A program made the translations under genes and the position numbers. From NCBI RefSeq assembly GCF_900104145.1, contig NZ_FNLB01000006.1, forward strand, positions 3,656,001 to 3,720,000: DNA of 64,000 nucleotides, given 5' to 3'. The notes below the pieces were generated by a model. The model was not told the origin of the DNA. It ran no database searches and saw only the letters and a program-made list of their open reading frames with translations. Source of the DNA: Pseudovibrio sp. Tun.PSC04-5.I4 (GTDB taxonomy: Bacteria > Pseudomonadota > Alphaproteobacteria > Rhizobiales > Stappiaceae). This document shows positions 43,452-51,830 of the stretch, piece by piece; within the stretch, counting starts at the first letter, position 1, and every line of letters begins with the position of its first letter.

Positions 43452-43817
43452 ATGAAACAGTGTCTGGTTGTTGACGATTCCAGCGTAATCCGCAAAGTGG
43501 CCCGCCGCATTTTGGAGGACATTGGGTTTGCGATCACCGAGGCCGAAGATGGGCAGAAGGCACTTGATGCATGTAGAGCTTCAATGCCCGATGCTGTTCT
43601 TTTGGACTGGAATATGCCTGTCATGGACGGGTTAGAATTCTTAGCAAAGCTTCGTGAAGAAGAAGGTGGAAGAGAGCCGATCGTTGTGTTCTGTACAACA
43701 GAGAACGACGTCGCTCACATCACCAAAGCTATCCGTGCGGGCGCTAATGAATACATCATGAAACCGTTCGATCGGGAAATCCTATCCGCGAAATTTCAGG
43801 AAGTTGGATTGGTCTGA
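43452..43817 (+). CDS. cheY: Single-domain response regulator CheY
   Basis: A 121-residue receiver domain. The acidic pair is in LVVDDSSVIRK, the phosphoacceptor aspartate in LLDWNMPVMDG (D52), and the switch threonine and lysine in FCTTEND and MKPFDRE. The frame is open 51 bases further left into cheW, but the ATG at 43452 starts a normal CheY (MKQCLVVDD). It ends three bases before cheB. Confidence 0.95.
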   Translation: MKQCLVVDDSSVIRKVARRILEDIGFAITEAEDGQKALDACRASMPDAVLLDWNMPVMDGLEFLAKLREEEGGREPIVVFCTTENDVAHITKAIRAGANEYIMKPFDREILSAKFQEVGLV

Positions 43818-43820
43818 GAA

Positions 43821-45077
43821 ATGAATATGGGTCGGATGGGCATGCATGCAAAAGTGGAGGAGCCAAAGACGGGTGAAACCGGACAATTGGCTCCTATCCG
43901 GGTCATGGTCGTAGACGACTCCGTGGTTATTCGTGGCTTATTCAGTCGATGGATCGAAGCTGATCCAGAACTTGAAGTGGTCGCAACCCATCGCAATGGC
44001 GAATTAGCGGTTAAAGATATTGAGCGCAGCAACCCTGATGTTGTGGTGTTGGATATTGAAATGCCGGTAATGGACGGTCTTACGGCTCTACCTAAATTAC
44101 TAGATAAAAAGCGTGATCTTATCGTCGTTATGGCGTCTACACTGACGCGCCGAAATGCGGAAGTAAGCCTGAAGGCCCTTTCGCTTGGCGCGACAGATTA
44201 TGTCGCTAAGCCGGAAACGACGAGCCAGACAGCAGGCGCAACTGAATTTCAGCGTGAGTTGCTGGAAAAGTTGCGTTTGATTGGACGTGGTGGGAAGCGC
44301 CGACAAAGAACGAAGCCTGCAGCTGAGCCAGTTCGCCGGATGCGTGCTGAGACGGTGAATGATCCGCATAAACGGCAGTCGGATGCGCCTGCTGAGCGTG
44401 TGGACAGTCGCACGGCGATGCAACGTTCCAGAAGGCGTGCCATTCAAGCGGGGGGAAACCAGAGTATTACGCTTCGGCCATACTCTTCGGTTGTTCCACG
44501 CGTGCTTGTGATTGGCAGCTCTACGGGTGGACCGCAGGCTTTGCAGCGCGTTCTGCTCGATGCGAAGGAGGGCCTATCGAAGGTTCCTGTGGTGATTACG
44601 CAGCATATGCCGCGTACATTCACGACAATCCTTGCAGAGCACTTGCACAAACAACTTCAGCTTCCATCCCGTGAAGCTGAGCATATGGATGTATTGAAGC
44701 CTGGGAATATTTATGTGGCCCCAGGAGGAATTCATTTAAAAATCGGCAAGCAGAACGGGCAGCCAGTTGCGCTGCTTGAAGACGGGGAACCTGTCAACTT
44801 TTGTAAGCCATCTGTGGATCCACTTTTTGAAAGTGCAGCCGAAGTTTACGGTACCGCCTGTTTGGCACTCGTTTTAACCGGTATGGGCAGTGACGGCGCG
44901 TACGGCGTCGATCTTATTGCCGGTAAGGGTGGAAGTGTAATTGCACAGGATGAGGCCTCCAGCGTTGTCTGGGGAATGCCAGGGGCTGCTGCCCGAACAG
45001 GGAATTGTAGCGGTATCGTGCCTCTCGATCAAATTGGTGCACAAGTCAAGCGTATCTTAAAAGGAGCCGCGCGATGA
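43821..45077 (+). CDS. cheB: Chemoreceptor methylesterase/deamidase CheB
   Basis: A 418-residue enzyme that removes receptor methyl groups. The receiver is at about 26-140 (VMVVDDSVVIRGL, VVLDIEMPVMDG). A long basic, arginine-rich linker spans about 150-215. The catalytic domain is at about 225-415 with IGSSTGGPQAL (serine), TQHMPRTF (histidine) and LTGMGSDGAYG (aspartate). The linker is longer than in enteric CheB. cheR starts inside its stop codon (ATGA). Confidence 0.95.
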   Translation: MNMGRMGMHAKVEEPKTGETGQLAPIRVMVVDDSVVIRGLFSRWIEADPELEVVATHRNGELAVKDIERSNPDVVVLDIEMPVMDGLTALPKLLDKKRDLIVVMASTLTRRNAEVSLKALSLGATDYVAKPETTSQTAGATEFQRELLEKLRLIGRGGKRRQRTKPAAEPVRRMRAETVNDPHKRQSDAPAERVDSRTAMQRSRRRAIQAGGNQSITLRPYSSVVPRVLVIGSSTGGPQALQRVLLDAKEGLSKVPVVITQHMPRTFTTILAEHLHKQLQLPSREAEHMDVLKPGNIYVAPGGIHLKIGKQNGQPVALLEDGEPVNFCKPSVDPLFESAAEVYGTACLALVLTGMGSDGAYGVDLIAGKGGSVIAQDEASSVVWGMPGAAARTGNCSGIVPLDQIGAQVKRILKGAAR

Positions 45078-45973
45078 TGACTTCTGAATATGATTTTCTG
45101 AAGAAATTTTTAAAATCCCGTAGCGGCCTCGTCCTATCCGATGAAAAGCAATATCTCGTCGAAAGCCGTTTGATGCCAGTTGCTCGTCGTCATTCTTTTA
45201 AAGGACTAAGTGAGCTCATTCTTGCTATTGGCAAGCCGGGTTCCATGTCCCTGCAGAGTGATGTGGTTGAAGCGATGACGACGAATGAGTCATTCTTCTT
45301 CCGAGATAAGACCCCGTTCGAGAACTTTCGTAATGTGATGCTGCCACATCTGTTGGACGCACGTAAAACACGTCGGAGTGCGCGGATCTGGTGTGCTGCA
45401 GCTTCTACAGGGCAGGAACCTTATTCTCTCAGCATGTACCTGAAAGAGGCGAGAGCCAAAATCGGTAATTTCCGCTTTGAGATTTTGGGGACTGACCTTT
45501 CGAGCGAAGTTCTGGAGAAGGCTCGCACTGGTATCTACAGCCAGTTTGAGGTTCAGCGGGGTCTGCCTATTCAGATGCTGCTGAAATACTTCTCTCAGCA
45601 GGGCGAATTGTGGCAGGTGGCTCCGGAAATCCGGGCGATGGTGCAGTGGCGTAAGCTAAACTTGCTTGAGAACTTTAGCCATCTTGGCGAGTTTGACGTT
45701 GTGTTTTGCCGGAACGTGCTGATCTATTTTGACCAACCGACCAAGATTGATGTGTTGAACCGCATCTATCGCCAGCTGCCAGATGATGGCTTCCTGGTTC
45801 TTGGTGCTGCGGAAACTGTTGTTGGACTGACCGATGGTTTTGAACCATATCCTGGTCTTCGCGGTGTTTACCGCAAAAAGCAGGCTGTTAGTCGTACGGC
45901 AACGCCTACAAAGAAATTGGGCAGAACTTTAGGTTCACCAATTCAGGCGTTGGCAGGTGGGTCCCGTTTCTGA
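45074..45973 (+). CDS. cheR: Chemoreceptor methyltransferase CheR
   Basis: A 299-residue SAM-dependent glutamate methyltransferase. The N-terminal helical domain (to about 75) and MTTNESFFFRD are followed by the SAM-binding fold: RIWCAAASTGQEPYSLSM near 105-122, ILGTDLSSEVLEKA, and FDVVFCRNVLIYFD near 211-224. No C-terminal TPR or pentapeptide-binding extension is seen. It ends the cheAWYBR operon, and a strong terminator follows. Confidence 0.95.
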   Translation: MMTSEYDFLKKFLKSRSGLVLSDEKQYLVESRLMPVARRHSFKGLSELILAIGKPGSMSLQSDVVEAMTTNESFFFRDKTPFENFRNVMLPHLLDARKTRRSARIWCAAASTGQEPYSLSMYLKEARAKIGNFRFEILGTDLSSEVLEKARTGIYSQFEVQRGLPIQMLLKYFSQQGELWQVAPEIRAMVQWRKLNLLENFSHLGEFDVVFCRNVLIYFDQPTKIDVLNRIYRQLPDDGFLVLGAAETVVGLTDGFEPYPGLRGVYRKKQAVSRTATPTKKLGRTLGSPIQALAGGSRF

Positions 45974-46002
45974 TCTGGACTTTGAGATTACAAGAAAATG
46001 AG

Positions 46003-46028
46003 AGGCCAGCATTTGCTGGCCTTTTTTT
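46003..46028 (+). terminator. Intrinsic terminator of the che operon
   Basis: An eight-pair perfect stem (46003-46010 with 46015-46022), loop ATTT, followed by a run of seven T residues. Confidence 0.9.
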
Positions 46029-46088
46029 GTTTAGGCTTCTGGCTTTGAATGCTCAATGTGTCGGTCTGGGTTGTTGCTAATCACGTAC

Positions 46089-46102
46089 AATTCAATTGAA
46101 TT
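46089..46102. promoter_or_regulatory. Perfect 14-bp palindrome upstream of the MBL-fold gene
   Basis: AATTCAATTGAATT reads the same on both strands and lies 90 bp before the start at 46192. It could be an operator for a dimeric repressor. No regulator is adjacent, so the partner is unknown. Confidence 0.35.
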
Positions 46103-46191
46103 TTCTGCGGAAGATCTCAGAGTTAAGTGACGGGGGACTGGTATTTCTTTCTGGTCTTCAAACGGCTCGAATACATTGAGGAGGAGGCACT

Positions 46192-47196
46192 ATGGGATCT
46201 CGTGGTATTTTTGATGTAAACCGACGAACAGCGTTGGCCTTAGGCGGAGTTGGCATATTGGCTGCTGGATTGTCGCCATCATCGGCTCACGCAGAGCTGC
46301 CTGTTGTTCCGGGAGACCAGTTTGCGCCCGCGACCGAATTTCAGCTCGGCGAATTCAAAGTGTTTGCGCTGTTGGACGGCAGCTTTATCTCAGAAGACCC
46401 TCAAAACATTTTTGGGATGGAGCAGAGCGCTGAGGTTTTTGAAAAAGCCAGCCGTGATCATTTTATTCGATCTGATAAGTTTCGTGGATTTTTCACACCG
46501 ACCCTGGTGAATACCGGAGATCAGCTGGTTTTGTTTGATACCGGGCGTGGTGAGCTTTCTCAACCGGGCAGTGGAAATCTGCTCAAAGCTCTGGCGGGAA
46601 TTGGCGTTCATCCTCGTGATATCGATGTTGTGGTGCTAACCCATATGCACGGCGATCATATTGGCGGCCTTATGCAAAACGGAGTGCCGACCTATTCCAA
46701 TGCGCGGTATGTAACCAGCCCGATTGAATTTGAGTATTGGGAGAAGCTTGGACCTGGTGGAGGTGGCAGTGCGCAAGCATTTGCGCAGGATGTTTTGCCA
46801 TTGAAGGATAAGTTCACTTTTATCAATCCAGGTGATGAAGTGGTTCCCGGCATTACTGCTGTGGAAGCTTTCGGCCACACTCCGGGCCATATGATTTATC
46901 TGGTGGAAGCGAATGGTAAAAAGCTGATGCTGACTGCCGATACCGCAAACCATTTTGTTTGGTCTGTGGCCTATCCTGATTGGCAGGTAGTTTTTGATAT
47001 AGACAAAGCGAAAGCAGCTGAAACCCGCCGACGTGTCTTCACTCATTTGGCTGAAGAGCGAATTCCGTTTATTGGCTACCACATGCCTTATCCATCTCTT
47101 GGATATGTTGAAAAGGATGGCGATGGGTTCCGGTATGTTCCTGCGACCTATCAGTTGCAGCTTGGTCATGAAGACGAAGCCAATCCTCCCGAATAA
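46192..47196 (+). CDS. Tat-exported metallo-beta-lactamase-fold hydrolase
   Basis: A 334-residue protein with a twin-arginine signal (NRRTALALGGVGILAAG, arginines at 11-12; cleavage probably near SAHA, residue 34). The zinc motif is THMHGDHIGG with H151, H153, D155 and H156. Further ligands are in FGHTPGHM and LTADTANHF. These fit the glyoxalase II/lactonase branch of the superfamily, so a periplasmic lactonase or other hydrolase is likely, but the substrate is unknown. GGAGG precedes the ATG. It stands alone after the che terminator and is convergent with an EamA gene. Confidence 0.88.
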   Translation: MGSRGIFDVNRRTALALGGVGILAAGLSPSSAHAELPVVPGDQFAPATEFQLGEFKVFALLDGSFISEDPQNIFGMEQSAEVFEKASRDHFIRSDKFRGFFTPTLVNTGDQLVLFDTGRGELSQPGSGNLLKALAGIGVHPRDIDVVVLTHMHGDHIGGLMQNGVPTYSNARYVTSPIEFEYWEKLGPGGGGSAQAFAQDVLPLKDKFTFINPGDEVVPGITAVEAFGHTPGHMIYLVEANGKKLMLTADTANHFVWSVAYPDWQVVFDIDKAKAAETRRRVFTHLAEERIPFIGYHMPYPSLGYVEKDGDGFRYVPATYQLQLGHEDEANPPE

Positions 47197-47230
47197 TAAG
47201 GGGTTTGTAAGAATATTGGCGGCGAGCTGT

Positions 47231-48064
47231 TCAGGCCCGTCGCAAGACCGATATCGCGACACCTCCCAGTACCATGAGTGTGGAGAGGATGAAGCGCAGA
47301 TCTACGCTTTCTCCAAGAAACAGAATCCCACCTAATGTAGCGATAATTGGAACTGTCAGTTGAGCAACCGCTGCGATGCTGGTGTCGATCATGGGGATTA
47401 TTGAATACCAAAGCGCATAGCCCAATCCCGATGTGATTGCTCCCGAGATAATCGCGAGAGTGATGCCCGCGCTTGTTGTTGGTGTCGTATCCGGAAACAG
47501 GAGGAGCGCAATTCCAACGATGGGAACTGCGAGTAGAAAGTTCACTCCAGTTTCTTTTAATGGGTCCTGCGCAGCTTTTCCGATAAGAGAGTAAATTCCC
47601 CAACCTATGGATGCAAAGGCCATCAGCCCTGCTCCTAATCCGTTTATTCCTGCGTTTGAGGGTGAAAGGAGGTACACAAGGCCGCTGAAAGCGAGGAGGG
47701 CGCCTATCCACTTTTGTGGTGTGAGGTTCTCTCTGCGCAAAATGGCTCCCGCAAACATCGTGATTTGCACCCCTCCAAATAACAGAAGAGCGCCAAAGCC
47801 GGCATCTAGCGAGATGTAAGCATGTGAAAAGCCAAGGATGTAGATGGCTAGGGCAAAAACGGCCCAAAGGTTGGGTTTGGAAAACAGCTTGGCATTTCGT
47901 TTGGTGACTAGGATGAGCATGAGGAGCGTAATCGCTCCTGCCAGAACGCGAATGCCAGCGAAAGTGGAAGGTCCGATTTCCCCGTCGGCTAATGCCAAAC
48001 GGTTCAAAATTGAGTTGGCCGCAAATGCGAGCATGACGACGGATGTGAGAATAAAAAGGCGCAT
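47231..48064 (-). CDS. EamA/DMT-family transporter
   Basis: A 277-residue membrane protein with two EamA repeats and about ten helices. Recognisable blocks are AFAANSILNRLAL, GFGALLLFGGVQITMFAGAI, and AQLTVPIIATLGGILFLGESVDLRF. It is a different subgroup from the pair at 22354-24307. The start is uncertain: ATG at 48064 begins right before the first helix, while an ATG at 48094 and a TTG at 48100 would add 10-12 residues; none has a clear ribosome site. Its substrate is unknown. Confidence 0.85.
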   Translation of the reverse strand: MRLFILTSVVMLAFAANSILNRLALADGEIGPSTFAGIRVLAGAITLLMLILVTKRNAKLFSKPNLWAVFALAIYILGFSHAYISLDAGFGALLLFGGVQITMFAGAILRRENLTPQKWIGALLAFSGLVYLLSPSNAGINGLGAGLMAFASIGWGIYSLIGKAAQDPLKETGVNFLLAVPIVGIALLLFPDTTPTTSAGITLAIISGAITSGLGYALWYSIIPMIDTSIAAVAQLTVPIIATLGGILFLGESVDLRFILSTLMVLGGVAISVLRRA

Positions 48065-48150
48065 TTGCGCACCATCGCAACGATTGGCTGCCATTTGCAA
48101 AACACTTAGGCGTTATCTAACGGTGCGGGCATGTAGAATTAAACAAAAGA

Positions 48151-48185
48151 AAAGCCCCGCACGGCGATTTGCCAAGCGGGGCTTT
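48151..48185. terminator. Bidirectional hairpin between the EamA gene and ctrA
   Basis: A perfect ten-pair stem (48151-48160 with 48176-48185) with T-rich tails on both strands. It lies 31 bp beyond the ctrA stop on the minus strand and upstream of the EamA gene, so its main role is to end ctrA. Confidence 0.8.
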
Positions 48186-48215
48186 TTTACTGAAACTGAT
48201 AGAAAACCGGCTTGT

Positions 48216-48905
48216 TTAAGCCGCTTTCTCTTCTGGTTCCCGCAGAACGTATCCGCGACCCCATACTGTTTCGATGTAATTTTTGCCTGCTGTTGCAGAA
48301 GCGAGCTTCTTACGCAGCTTACAAATAAATACATCGATGATCTTGAGTTCTGGTTCGTCCATGCCACCGTAGAGGTGATTCAGGAACATTTCCTTGGTGA
48401 GGGTCGTGCCCTTTCGCAAGGAGAGAAGCTCAAGCATCTGATATTCTTTACCTGTCAGATGTACGCGCTGGCCACCAACTTCAACAGTTTTGGTGTCGAG
48501 GTTTACAGTAAGATCACCTGTCACAATGACTGACTGAGCATGACCTTTAGAGCGCCGCACAATTGCATGTATGCGGGCAATAAGCTCATCCTTGTGGAAT
48601 GGCTTGGTCATGTAGTCATCGGCTCCAAAGCCGAGGCCACGTACTTTATCCTCAATGCCGGCCAGACCGGACAGAATAAGAATAGGTGTTTTAACCTTGG
48701 ATACGCGCAGTGTGCGGAGTACCTCATAACCGGACATATCCGGCAGGTTTAGATCTAGCATGATAATATCATAATCATACAATTTGCCGAGGTCGATGCC
48801 TTCCTCGCCGAGATCTGTCGTGTAGACATTGAAATTCTCGGATTTCAGCATCAGTTCAATGCTCTGTGCAGTAGCACTATCGTCCTCGATCAACAATACA
48901 CGCAT
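48216..48905 (-). CDS. ctrA: Cell-cycle response regulator CtrA
   Basis: A 229-residue OmpR-type regulator, master of the alphaproteobacterial cell cycle, division and flagellar genes. The receiver has MRVLLIEDDSATAQSIELML, phosphoacceptor D51 in MLDLNLPD, and K in MTKPFHKDEL. The winged-helix domain has TGKEYQMLELLSLRKGTTLT and VWGRGYVLREP. The C-terminus ends EEKAA, consistent with the ClpXP-recognised AA tail. The frame is open 54 bases further upstream, but the ATG at 48905 starts the canonical protein. Confidence 0.97.
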   Translation of the reverse strand: MRVLLIEDDSATAQSIELMLKSENFNVYTTDLGEEGIDLGKLYDYDIIMLDLNLPDMSGYEVLRTLRVSKVKTPILILSGLAGIEDKVRGLGFGADDYMTKPFHKDELIARIHAIVRRSKGHAQSVIVTGDLTVNLDTKTVEVGGQRVHLTGKEYQMLELLSLRKGTTLTKEMFLNHLYGGMDEPELKIIDVFICKLRKKLASATAGKNYIETVWGRGYVLREPEEKAA

Positions 48906-49257
48906 GTTAATCCCCTCGTGTTGCCTTTCCTGGGCAGTCGCTCCGGCCCCAAAACACAAACCGTTGCGAAGGAATACTTTTAACCCAACTCACTTTAATA
49001 AGTTTATGGTTAACAGAACTCAAATCGCTACCGCAAGCGTTTTACTCTCACGTAGAACAGTCTTCTGGGTACAACCTAGAATTCTGGGCGTAACCTTTTC
49101 TGTTCAACACTCTGAGACCGGTTTGGCTTTCAATAGAATCAAGTGATACTGAAAGCCGTGTTGTGACGCTTCGTCTCCTTGAAAGGGCTGTACGCCATTC
49201 AAAGTCTCCCCAATAACATTAAGTAGAAGCGTAAACGATACGTTACCATCGACGAAA
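48906..49257. other. Divergent promoter region between ctrA and fliI
   Basis: No gene is visible; an open frame of 105 codons spans part of it but shows nothing recognisable. TTAA blocks recur at 15-base spacing (around 48979-49013), and an imperfect inverted repeat (GTAAACG and CGTTAC, 49231-49246) lies just before the fliI start. Promoters for both ctrA and fliI must be here. I do not see a clean TTAA-N7-TTAA CtrA site. Confidence 0.4.
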
Positions 49258-50604
49258 ATGATTAATAGGGATTCTGTTTTGGACTCGCTTTTTGCAGAAA
49301 TCGAATCATGCCTTCCAACCGAAATTTATGGGCGAGTAGAAGCAGTTAAGGGGCTTTTGATTGAAGTTGCAGGCCCCGTTTACGCCATGAGCGTTGGTGC
49401 ACGTCTACTAATAGAAATAGGGGAGAACGTAGCGTCAATTCAAGCCGAAGTTGTCGGATTTCGATCCGGACATGCGCTTTGCATGCCATTTGGAGAGCTC
49501 AGCGGGGTGCGTCACGGCAGTAAAGCAAAGCTGATTTCACGCGACAGTATTGTTCATCCATCGAGCGGTTGGTTGGGGCGAGTTGTTAACGCTTTGGGTG
49601 AGCCGATTGATGGAAAAGGACCTCTTCCGTTCGGTTCGGCACCTCGAAAATTACGCGATTCACCACCTCCGGCTGCAGAAAGAGCGCGAGTCGGAGGCCC
49701 GATTGACCTGGGTGTGAGGGCGCTTAATAGTTTTGTAACGTGTTGTCAGGGGCAGCGCCTTGGTATTTTTGCCGGGTCTGGTGTCGGTAAATCCGTCCTG
49801 ATGTCCATGCTTGCGCGCAATGCGGAAACCGAAGTGTCTATCATTGGGCTGATTGGGGAACGTGGGCGGGAAGTCCAGGAATTCATCGAGGATGACCTTG
49901 GTGAAGAGGGACTCGCCCGTTCTGTTGTTGTGGTGTCAACATCTGACGAGAGCGTTTTGATGCGGCGCGAGGCTGCATATCTGACGCTGACTCTCTCTGA
50001 GTACTTCAGAGATGAGGGCAAAAACGTTCTGTGCATGATGGATTCGGTGACCCGCTTTGCGATGGCGCAGCGCGAAATTGGCCTCTCCGTTGGCGAGCCT
50101 CCAACCTCCAAAGGGTACACACCTACCGTCTTTACTGAGTTGCCGAAACTTCTGGAGCGGGCGGGGCCGGGTGCTGTTGGCAAAGGGTCTGTGACTGCCC
50201 TGTTTACTGTGCTGGTTGAAGGCGACAACCATAATGAACCGGTTGCCGATGCCGTGCGCGGTATTCTGGATGGACACATTGTGATGGAACGGGCGATTGC
50301 TGAACGTGGCCGATACCCAGCGATCAACGTTTTAAAATCTATTTCACGCACCATGCCACGCTGTGTGCCTGATGAGGCGATGCCGATTCTGCGCCGTGCT
50401 AAGCAGCTGATGTCAGCCTATGCAGATATGGAAGAGTTGATCCGCCTTGGGGCTTACAAATCCGGTGCTGACCCGCTGGTTGATGAGGCTATTGCAAAAA
50501 ATGACGCCTTGGAGACATATCTTGGGCAAATGAAGGGGGAAAAAACTACAATTGAAGAGGGATATTTCCTGCTTGCCAACCTTTTGGAAATGACTCAGGC
50601 GTAA
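49258..50604 (+). CDS. fliI: Flagellar export ATPase FliI
   Basis: A 448-residue F1-beta-like ATPase of the flagellar type III export apparatus. Walker A is GSGVGKS at 173-179. IGLIGERGREVQEFIEDDLG and VLCMMDSVTRFAMAQREIGL (Walker B region) follow, with GEPPTSKGYTPTVF, the FliI/YscN signature. Length is normal. It is followed by fliJ and diverges from ctrA, the arrangement seen in other Rhizobiales. No other flagellar genes are in the window. Confidence 0.95.
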   Translation: MINRDSVLDSLFAEIESCLPTEIYGRVEAVKGLLIEVAGPVYAMSVGARLLIEIGENVASIQAEVVGFRSGHALCMPFGELSGVRHGSKAKLISRDSIVHPSSGWLGRVVNALGEPIDGKGPLPFGSAPRKLRDSPPPAAERARVGGPIDLGVRALNSFVTCCQGQRLGIFAGSGVGKSVLMSMLARNAETEVSIIGLIGERGREVQEFIEDDLGEEGLARSVVVVSTSDESVLMRREAAYLTLTLSEYFRDEGKNVLCMMDSVTRFAMAQREIGLSVGEPPTSKGYTPTVFTELPKLLERAGPGAVGKGSVTALFTVLVEGDNHNEPVADAVRGILDGHIVMERAIAERGRYPAINVLKSISRTMPRCVPDEAMPILRRAKQLMSAYADMEELIRLGAYKSGADPLVDEAIAKNDALETYLGQMKGEKTTIEEGYFLLANLLEMTQA

Positions 50605-50632
50605 GCTCGCTTTGGTAAAGGGAGTATTGCGT

Positions 50633-51040
50633 ATGAAGAATCGTGAAGGCCTTTTGAAGTTGAAGAAGTTCAACGTCGATGAGAAGCGCCGTCAGGTGAC
50701 ACAAATCGAGACGATGTTGAACGATTTTGATCGAATGGCTCAAGATCTGGAAAACCAGATTGTTCAGGAACAAAAGCGTGTTGGCATTGATGATATTACA
50801 CACTTTGCGTATCCGACATTCGCTCGAGCAGCTTCACAGCGCCGTGATAATCTGAAAAACTCAACCGAAGAGTTGAAGTCTCAGTTGTCGAAAGCACAAG
50901 ATGAGCTGACTGATGCTGTTTCTGAGCTGAAGAAGATTGAGCTTATGGACGAACGGGATAAGGTGCGTCAGCGTGCTGCGATGGAAATTATCGAGCAGGA
51001 AAACATGGATGACATCGCCGGACGAATGGTTCGCCGCTAA
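50633..51040 (+). CDS. fliJ: Flagellar export chaperone-like protein FliJ
   Basis: A 135-residue protein made almost wholly of charged heptad-like helices (EKRRQVTQIETMLNDFDRMA, then LKSQLSKAQDELTDAVSELK), as in FliJ, which helps FliI and escorts export chaperones. Sequence conservation of FliJ is low, so the call rests on the coiled-coil layout and the position right after fliI. The ATG at 50633 follows AAAGGGAG; a TTG at 50612 is in frame but lies upstream of that site. Confidence 0.82.
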   Translation: MKNREGLLKLKKFNVDEKRRQVTQIETMLNDFDRMAQDLENQIVQEQKRVGIDDITHFAYPTFARAASQRRDNLKNSTEELKSQLSKAQDELTDAVSELKKIELMDERDKVRQRAAMEIIEQENMDDIAGRMVRR

Positions 51041-51066
51041 ATCTCCCTAGGATCTAACCGTTTGCA

Positions 51067-51090
51067 ACCGCTGCATTGTGATGCAGTGGT
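51067..51090 (+). terminator. Hairpin after fliJ
   Basis: A ten-pair stem with one G-T pair (51067-51076 with 51081-51090), loop TGTG, 26 bp after the stop. It has no T-run, so it may be a weak or Rho-assisted terminator. Confidence 0.5.
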
Positions 51091-51252
51091 CCAGCAAATT
51101 GTGGGTCCTGCTATTGGGCTTAACATCTTCATTATGTTTTATTAATTGCGCTGCGCCTGTTCGCGGCGGGCTTGCGCGTGGTTGCTTTCATTTTACCAAT
51201 GTATATCTATAGGCTGTTGTGCTGTGGACCTGCCATTGTTCCGGGAGCCTAA

Positions 51253-51693
51253 ATGCCTGTCTTTCTTGGTTTTCTCATTCCCATTGCCGCGTTTTCGTTT
51301 GGCCTTGGCTTAACCTTGCCTTTGCTGCGGATGGAGCGCCTGTATTTTTTGCAGGACACGCCCAGCCTGATTCAGATGATCAACGGGCTTTATGAGGATG
51401 GTGAACCAACAATTGCAGTGTTGGTGTTTGCGTTTTCTGTTGTGCTTCCAGCCCTGAAGATCCTCGTTCTTGGGATTTCTGCTCTGCATCCTTCCTCAGT
51501 TAAATGGCTGATGACCCTCAGCTACCTGGGGAAGTGGTCCATGATGGACGTGATGTTGGTGGCGCTTGTGATTTTTGCAGCCAAAACCAGCGGGCTTGCC
51601 AGCGCTCAGGTTCTCCCCGGCCTGTGGTTTTATGCGGTAGCGACGCTTTCAACGGCAATCGCAGCTTTTATGGTGAGCCGTACCGCAAGCTAA
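51253..51693 (+). CDS. Short PqiA-like membrane protein
   Basis: A 146-residue protein with about four helices (3-24, 52-76, 95-112, 121-140). The GKWSMMDVMLVALVIFAAK block is the hallmark of paraquat-inducible protein A domains. Ordinary PqiA has two such domains and zinc-ribbon-like cysteine motifs and works with PqiB/MCE proteins. This one has a single domain and no cysteine motif, and there is no pqiB nearby, so its role is open. Confidence 0.8.
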   Translation: MPVFLGFLIPIAAFSFGLGLTLPLLRMERLYFLQDTPSLIQMINGLYEDGEPTIAVLVFAFSVVLPALKILVLGISALHPSSVKWLMTLSYLGKWSMMDVMLVALVIFAAKTSGLASAQVLPGLWFYAVATLSTAIAAFMVSRTAS

Positions 51694-51830
51694 CACTGAG
51701 GATAAAGCTTATCTGCTGTGAGCCTTTGATCACGCAGGGTCATTTGTTGTTTGTCTTCATTGCTTCTTCTCGTTTATGGTGTACTGAGGTTTTATTCGTT
51801 CAATTTTGCTGATCTAATTCTTGGTGTTCA

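Noticed and set aside
47166..48080. A 304-codon open frame on the minus strand overlapping the EamA gene
   Set aside because: Frame-shifted shadow of the transporter gene with His/Arg/Ser-rich non-membrane composition; the EamA frame is clearly the real one.
48975..49015. CtrA autoregulatory sites upstream of ctrA
   Set aside because: TTAA words are present but spaced 15 bases apart, not the TTAA-N7-TTAA consensus; evidence is too weak.
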